Below, piece by piece: positions 7,183 through 9,523 of a stretch of 9,523 nucleotides of DNA. Every line of letters begins with the position of its first letter. Position 1 is the first letter of the stretch. The DNA lies in assembly GCA_023818555.1 (NCBI GenBank), contig JAMWCG010000007.1, positions 3,451 to 12,973 of the forward strand, in the 5' to 3' direction. Made by a program: the position numbers and the translations under genes. The notes below the pieces were generated by a model. It saw nothing but the letters and a program-made list of their open reading frames with translations. It was not told where the DNA came from and did no database searches. The DNA comes from Candidatus Omnitrophota bacterium (lineage in GTDB: Bacteria; Omnitrophota; Gorgyraeia; DTHP01).

Positions 7183-8910
7183 CTATTCCAATTTTTTTTC
7201 AAGCTCTTCTACTTTAGAAAAGAAATCTTCATCCTTCAATTCTTTAAGCCGAGCAATCTCTTCTTTTAAAGGATGGTTAATTATCTCTTCAAAGGAGAGA
7301 TTCTTCTCCTTATAATTCCAGGAAAACTCATGGAAATTTAAAATTATTTCCAAAAGCTTCTTTTGTCTTTTAAAAGTACAGAATCCATCAATGGGATCAA
7401 AGGCATTCTGGATGAGAAAAACCTCTCGGATCATTCCGCAGGATTCTAAAATTATTCTCTCCTGTTCGGGAAGAGCTTCAATACCCACAACCTGAGCTAC
7501 TCTTTGGATATCTTCTTCTTTCTGGAGCAGTTCTCGAACCTTTCCTAAAAGGAGTTCCCAATCCGAAGAAATATTTTCCTTAAACCATTTTCTCAGATTT
7601 TCCTGATAAAGGGTAAAACTCTGTGACCAGTTTATAGCAGGGAAATGTCGGCGATAGGCTAAAGATGTATCTAAAGCCCAAAAAACACCGGTGAGACGCA
7701 GAGAAGCCTGGGTTACCGGTTCGGAGAAATCGCCACCCGGGGGTGAGACCGCACCGATGATTGTCAATGTTCCTTGCCGTCCATCTCTTCCTAAACACTT
7801 TACTTTACCGGCACGTTCGTAAAACTGGGATAGTCTTGTGGCAAGATAAGGAGGATATCCTTCTTCGGCCGGCATCTCTTCTAAGCGGGAAGATATCTCC
7901 CGCAAAGCCTCTGCCCAGCGGGAAGTTGAATCGGCCATTAAAGCCACATCATAACCCATATCTCGGAAATACTCAGCAATAGTTACTCCTACATATACCG
8001 AAGCCTCCCGAGCAGCTACGGGCATATTAGAAGTATTGGCAATAAGTATGGCCTTATCCATTAAAGGCTTTTGGGTATAGGGGTCTGAAATTTTTGGGAA
8101 CTCATGTAAGACACTGGTCATCTCATTTCCTCTTTCTCCACAACCCACATAGATGATAATATCGCAATTGGAAAACTTGGCTAAGGTCTGCTCTAAGACT
8201 GTCTTACCAGTACCAAATCCACCCGGAATGATGGCTGTTCCACCTTTAGCCAGAGGGAAGAGGCTATCTAAAACCCTTTGTCCAGTAATAAGAGGAAGAT
8301 CTGGAGTTAATTTCTCTCTTATTGGTCTGGGTAACCTTACCGGCCATCTTTGTAACATTGTAACCGGAACCAAATTCTTATCTTCTGACTCAATAGTGGC
8401 AATTGTATCTTGGATTGAGAATTCACCTTCCTGAATATCTAAGACTTTACCCGAAATACCTACAGGAACTAAAATATAATGAATAAAAGTATCTTTTTCT
8501 TTGACCTTGCCTAAGATATCGCCTTCCGTAACAGTATCTCCAGATTTTACCTGAGGTAAGAATCTCCATCTTTTTTCTCGCGAGAGTGAAAAGGAACTCA
8601 CACCTTTAGGGATAAAAAAACCACTGAGAGATTCTAATAAAGGTAATGGCCTTTGGATTCCATCAAAGATACTGGAGATCAGTCCCGGACCTAACTCAAC
8701 ATTCAAAGGAGAACCTGTATTAATTACCTCTTCACCGACACTTAAACCCAATGTATCTTCATACACCTGGATGAAACTCAAATCCTCCTCAATCTTAACT
8801 ACCTCACCCCAGAGGGCATCCTCTCCCACTCTCACCAAATCATACATCTTTGCCAAAAGACCTTTGGCTACAACTATCGGACCGTTGACCCTAATAATTT
8901 TCCCGCTCAT
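7183..8910 (-). CDS. atpA: V/A-type ATPase subunit A (catalytic head subunit)
   Basis: A 575-residue catalytic subunit that hydrolyses or synthesises ATP in the soluble head. The beta barrel starts at GKIIRVNGPIVVAKGL (3-18). The long insertion that separates V/A-type A subunits from F-type beta is present around 110-190 (for example FLPQVKSGDTVTEGD). The P-loop is GGFGTGKT (230-237), with phenylalanine and threonine in a familiar V-type form. The catalytic glutamate is in GCGERGNE (256-263, E259). DSTSRWAEALREIS (327-340), EEGYPPYLATRL.QFYERAG (349-368) and SPPGGDFSEPVTQ (389-401) are standard. The length is typical (about 575-600) and no key residue is missing. The start overlaps the F stop as ATGA. 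The C-terminal helical domain is intact. Confidence 0.97.
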   Translation of the reverse strand: MSGKIIRVNGPIVVAKGLLAKMYDLVRVGEDALWGEVVKIEEDLSFIQVYEDTLGLSVGEEVINTGSPLNVELGPGLISSIFDGIQRPLPLLESLSGFFIPKGVSSFSLSREKRWRFLPQVKSGDTVTEGDILGKVKEKDTFIHYILVPVGISGKVLDIQEGEFSIQDTIATIESEDKNLVPVTMLQRWPVRLPRPIREKLTPDLPLITGQRVLDSLFPLAKGGTAIIPGGFGTGKTVLEQTLAKFSNCDIIIYVGCGERGNEMTSVLHEFPKISDPYTQKPLMDKAILIANTSNMPVAAREASVYVGVTIAEYFRDMGYDVALMADSTSRWAEALREISSRLEEMPAEEGYPPYLATRLSQFYERAGKVKCLGRDGRQGTLTIIGAVSPPGGDFSEPVTQASLRLTGVFWALDTSLAYRRHFPAINWSQSFTLYQENLRKWFKENISSDWELLLGKVRELLQKEEDIQRVAQVVGIEALPEQERIILESCGMIREVFLIQNAFDPIDGFCTFKRQKKLLEIILNFHEFSWNYKEKNLSFEEIINHPLKEEIARLKELKDEDFFSKVEELEKKLE

Positions 8911-9230
8911 ACTCTTATCTTAAAACCTATGGCTGATCTGATGAAGTCTAAGAATTCATCTTCCATAGGTTTTTCTCTAAATTCTCTCTTTAAAGGGAGA
9001 GACATAATCATAGGTGAATCTGAAGCAAAGACTTTCTTTTTAAATTTTAAATCAAATCCCTTAGTTAATTCTTCATCTAAAAGCACAACACCATACTCTT
9101 TTGAATTCATAATCTCCTCTAATTTCTTTTTTGCTTCTTCAGAATTTTTTACCGCACAGCCCTTTACCTGAGAAAGTTCAAAACCCAAAGAAAATTCATC
9201 TTGAGTGATGATTAATACCTTTTGTTTCAT
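8907..9230 (-). CDS. atpF: V/A-type ATPase subunit F
   Basis: A 107-residue protein placed between C and A, exactly where subunit F sits in archaeal and Thermus-like operons. F is a small Rossmann-like protein that binds the D shaft and helps regulate rotation. The N-terminus, KVLIITQDEFSLGFEL (4-19), has the beta strand and (S/T).GF pattern of the family, and YGVVLLDEEL (46-55) matches the second conserved strand (the usual form is ..I.IT...A). The family is weakly conserved, so the call rests on both the pattern and the position. The start lies four bases after the stop of subunit C and has no clear ribosome site, so translation is probably coupled. The stop overlaps the start of A. Confidence 0.85.
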   Translation of the reverse strand: MKQKVLIITQDEFSLGFELSQVKGCAVKNSEEAKKKLEEIMNSKEYGVVLLDEELTKGFDLKFKKKVFASDSPMIMSLPLKREFREKPMEDEFLDFIRSAIGFKIRV

Positions 9231-9234
9231 CTGT

Positions 9235-9523
9235 TTACGAATATGAAAGAATCAACTGCTCTTTTAGAAGACCTGTGGGAAGACCATGGTATAACCCAAA
9301 AGATAGAGTCCTTAAATTGATGATTTCTGCCTCTTTCATCTGTAAGTATCCCAAGACCACACCAATGCTTAAGAGACTTTTAGAGTATAATCTAACTGCA
9401 AGAAAAAGTAATTGTTTTAAAAAAAACTTTTCTAAGTTTAAAATTTTATCTTCTCCCAAAAAACTTAGGAGCTCCTCAGAAATCTCTAGATAGTAGAATT
9501 TTGCCAGAATTTCTAATATCTTA
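9235..9523 (-). CDS. atpC: V/A-type ATPase subunit C, C-terminal part only (5' end outside the window)
   Basis: An open frame enters from the right edge and ends at TAA 9237-9235, giving 95 residues. Subunit C links the central rotor to the membrane ring. The final 45 residues carry the best-conserved piece of the family: a (I/F)G...GYL..KE.EI.NLR stretch (here SIGVVLGYLQMKEAEIINLR) followed by GLYHGLP and a short helical end. The frame has no stop up to the window edge, so the TTG at 9459 is not a start; the coding part continues upstream. Full-length C proteins have roughly 320-360 residues. It is followed by F after four bases, consistent with the C-F-A-B-D order seen in archaea and Thermus. 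Confidence 0.85.
   Translation of the reverse strand, partial: KILEILAKFYYLEISEELLSFLGEDKILNLEKFFLKQLLFLAVRLYSKSLLSIGVVLGYLQMKEAEIINLRTLSFGLYHGLPTGLLKEQLILSYS

Noticed and set aside
7580..7798. Minus-strand 72-codon frame within the subunit A gene
   Set aside because: It overlaps the conserved catalytic subunit in another frame and shows no family features.
8153..8434. Plus-strand open frame of 93 codons (and similar plus-strand frames at 3047-3298, 546-776, 8929-9171)
   Set aside because: They lie antisense to well-identified genes, have no recognisable domains and no supporting ribosome sites; they are shadows of the minus-strand genes.
9235..9459. A separate small protein beginning at TTG 9459
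   Set aside because: The frame stays open to the window edge and its end matches the C-terminus of ATPase subunit C, so it is part of a longer gene.

Overview
All recognisable genes lie on the minus strand, so the window reads from right to left. It holds two adjacent energy-coupling gene clusters. The first (about 9523 to 5177) is the distal part of a V/A-type ATPase operon: the end of subunit C, then F, A, B and D. After an 83-base gap comes the second (5093 to 1): six genes of a Na+-translocating NADH dehydrogenase of the Nqr/Rnf superfamily, in the order A, B, C, D, E, F. The F gene runs off the left edge. Coding density is close to 100% and most junctions overlap or are only a few bases apart, so each cluster is probably one transcript, and possibly both together.

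The point of most interest is the type of the second cluster. At first sight it looks like RnfCDGEA. Residue by residue, the membrane subunits read as NqrB, NqrC, NqrD and NqrE, and the last gene is an NqrF (N-terminal membrane helix, plant-type 2Fe-2S domain, FAD/NADH reductase) rather than an RnfB. The first subunit is mixed. Its N-terminal and middle parts resemble RnfC. A stretch just before the iron-sulfur domain resembles NqrA. It keeps two complete CxxCxxCxxxCP motifs of the RnfC kind, which classical NqrA lacks. The glycine-rich NADH/FMN-binding motif of RnfC is not recognisable. The complex therefore looks like an intermediate between Rnf and Nqr, with an extra pair of 4Fe-4S clusters on an Nqr chassis.

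How the genes would work together (inference): NqrF takes electrons from NADH through FAD and 2Fe-2S. They pass through the NqrD/E intramembrane cluster (all four cysteines are present) and the flavins of NqrC and NqrB, driving ion export. The NqrA/RnfC hybrid could add a second electron entry or exit, for example for a ferredoxin. The neighbouring V/A-type ATPase would use or build the same ion gradient. Whether it is Na+ or H+ specific cannot be judged, because its membrane subunits are outside the window.

Organism: a bacterium with moderately AT-rich DNA (roughly 40% GC by eye), a V/A-type ATPase and an Nqr-like complex. Chlamydiae combine these two systems. An uncultured lineage of the wider PVC group, such as Omnitrophota, is my best guess, at low confidence. 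No RNA genes, mobile elements, CRISPR arrays or convincing terminators were seen. No gene-free stretch exceeds 100 bases. Comparisons with family members are from memory of their sequences, not from a search.
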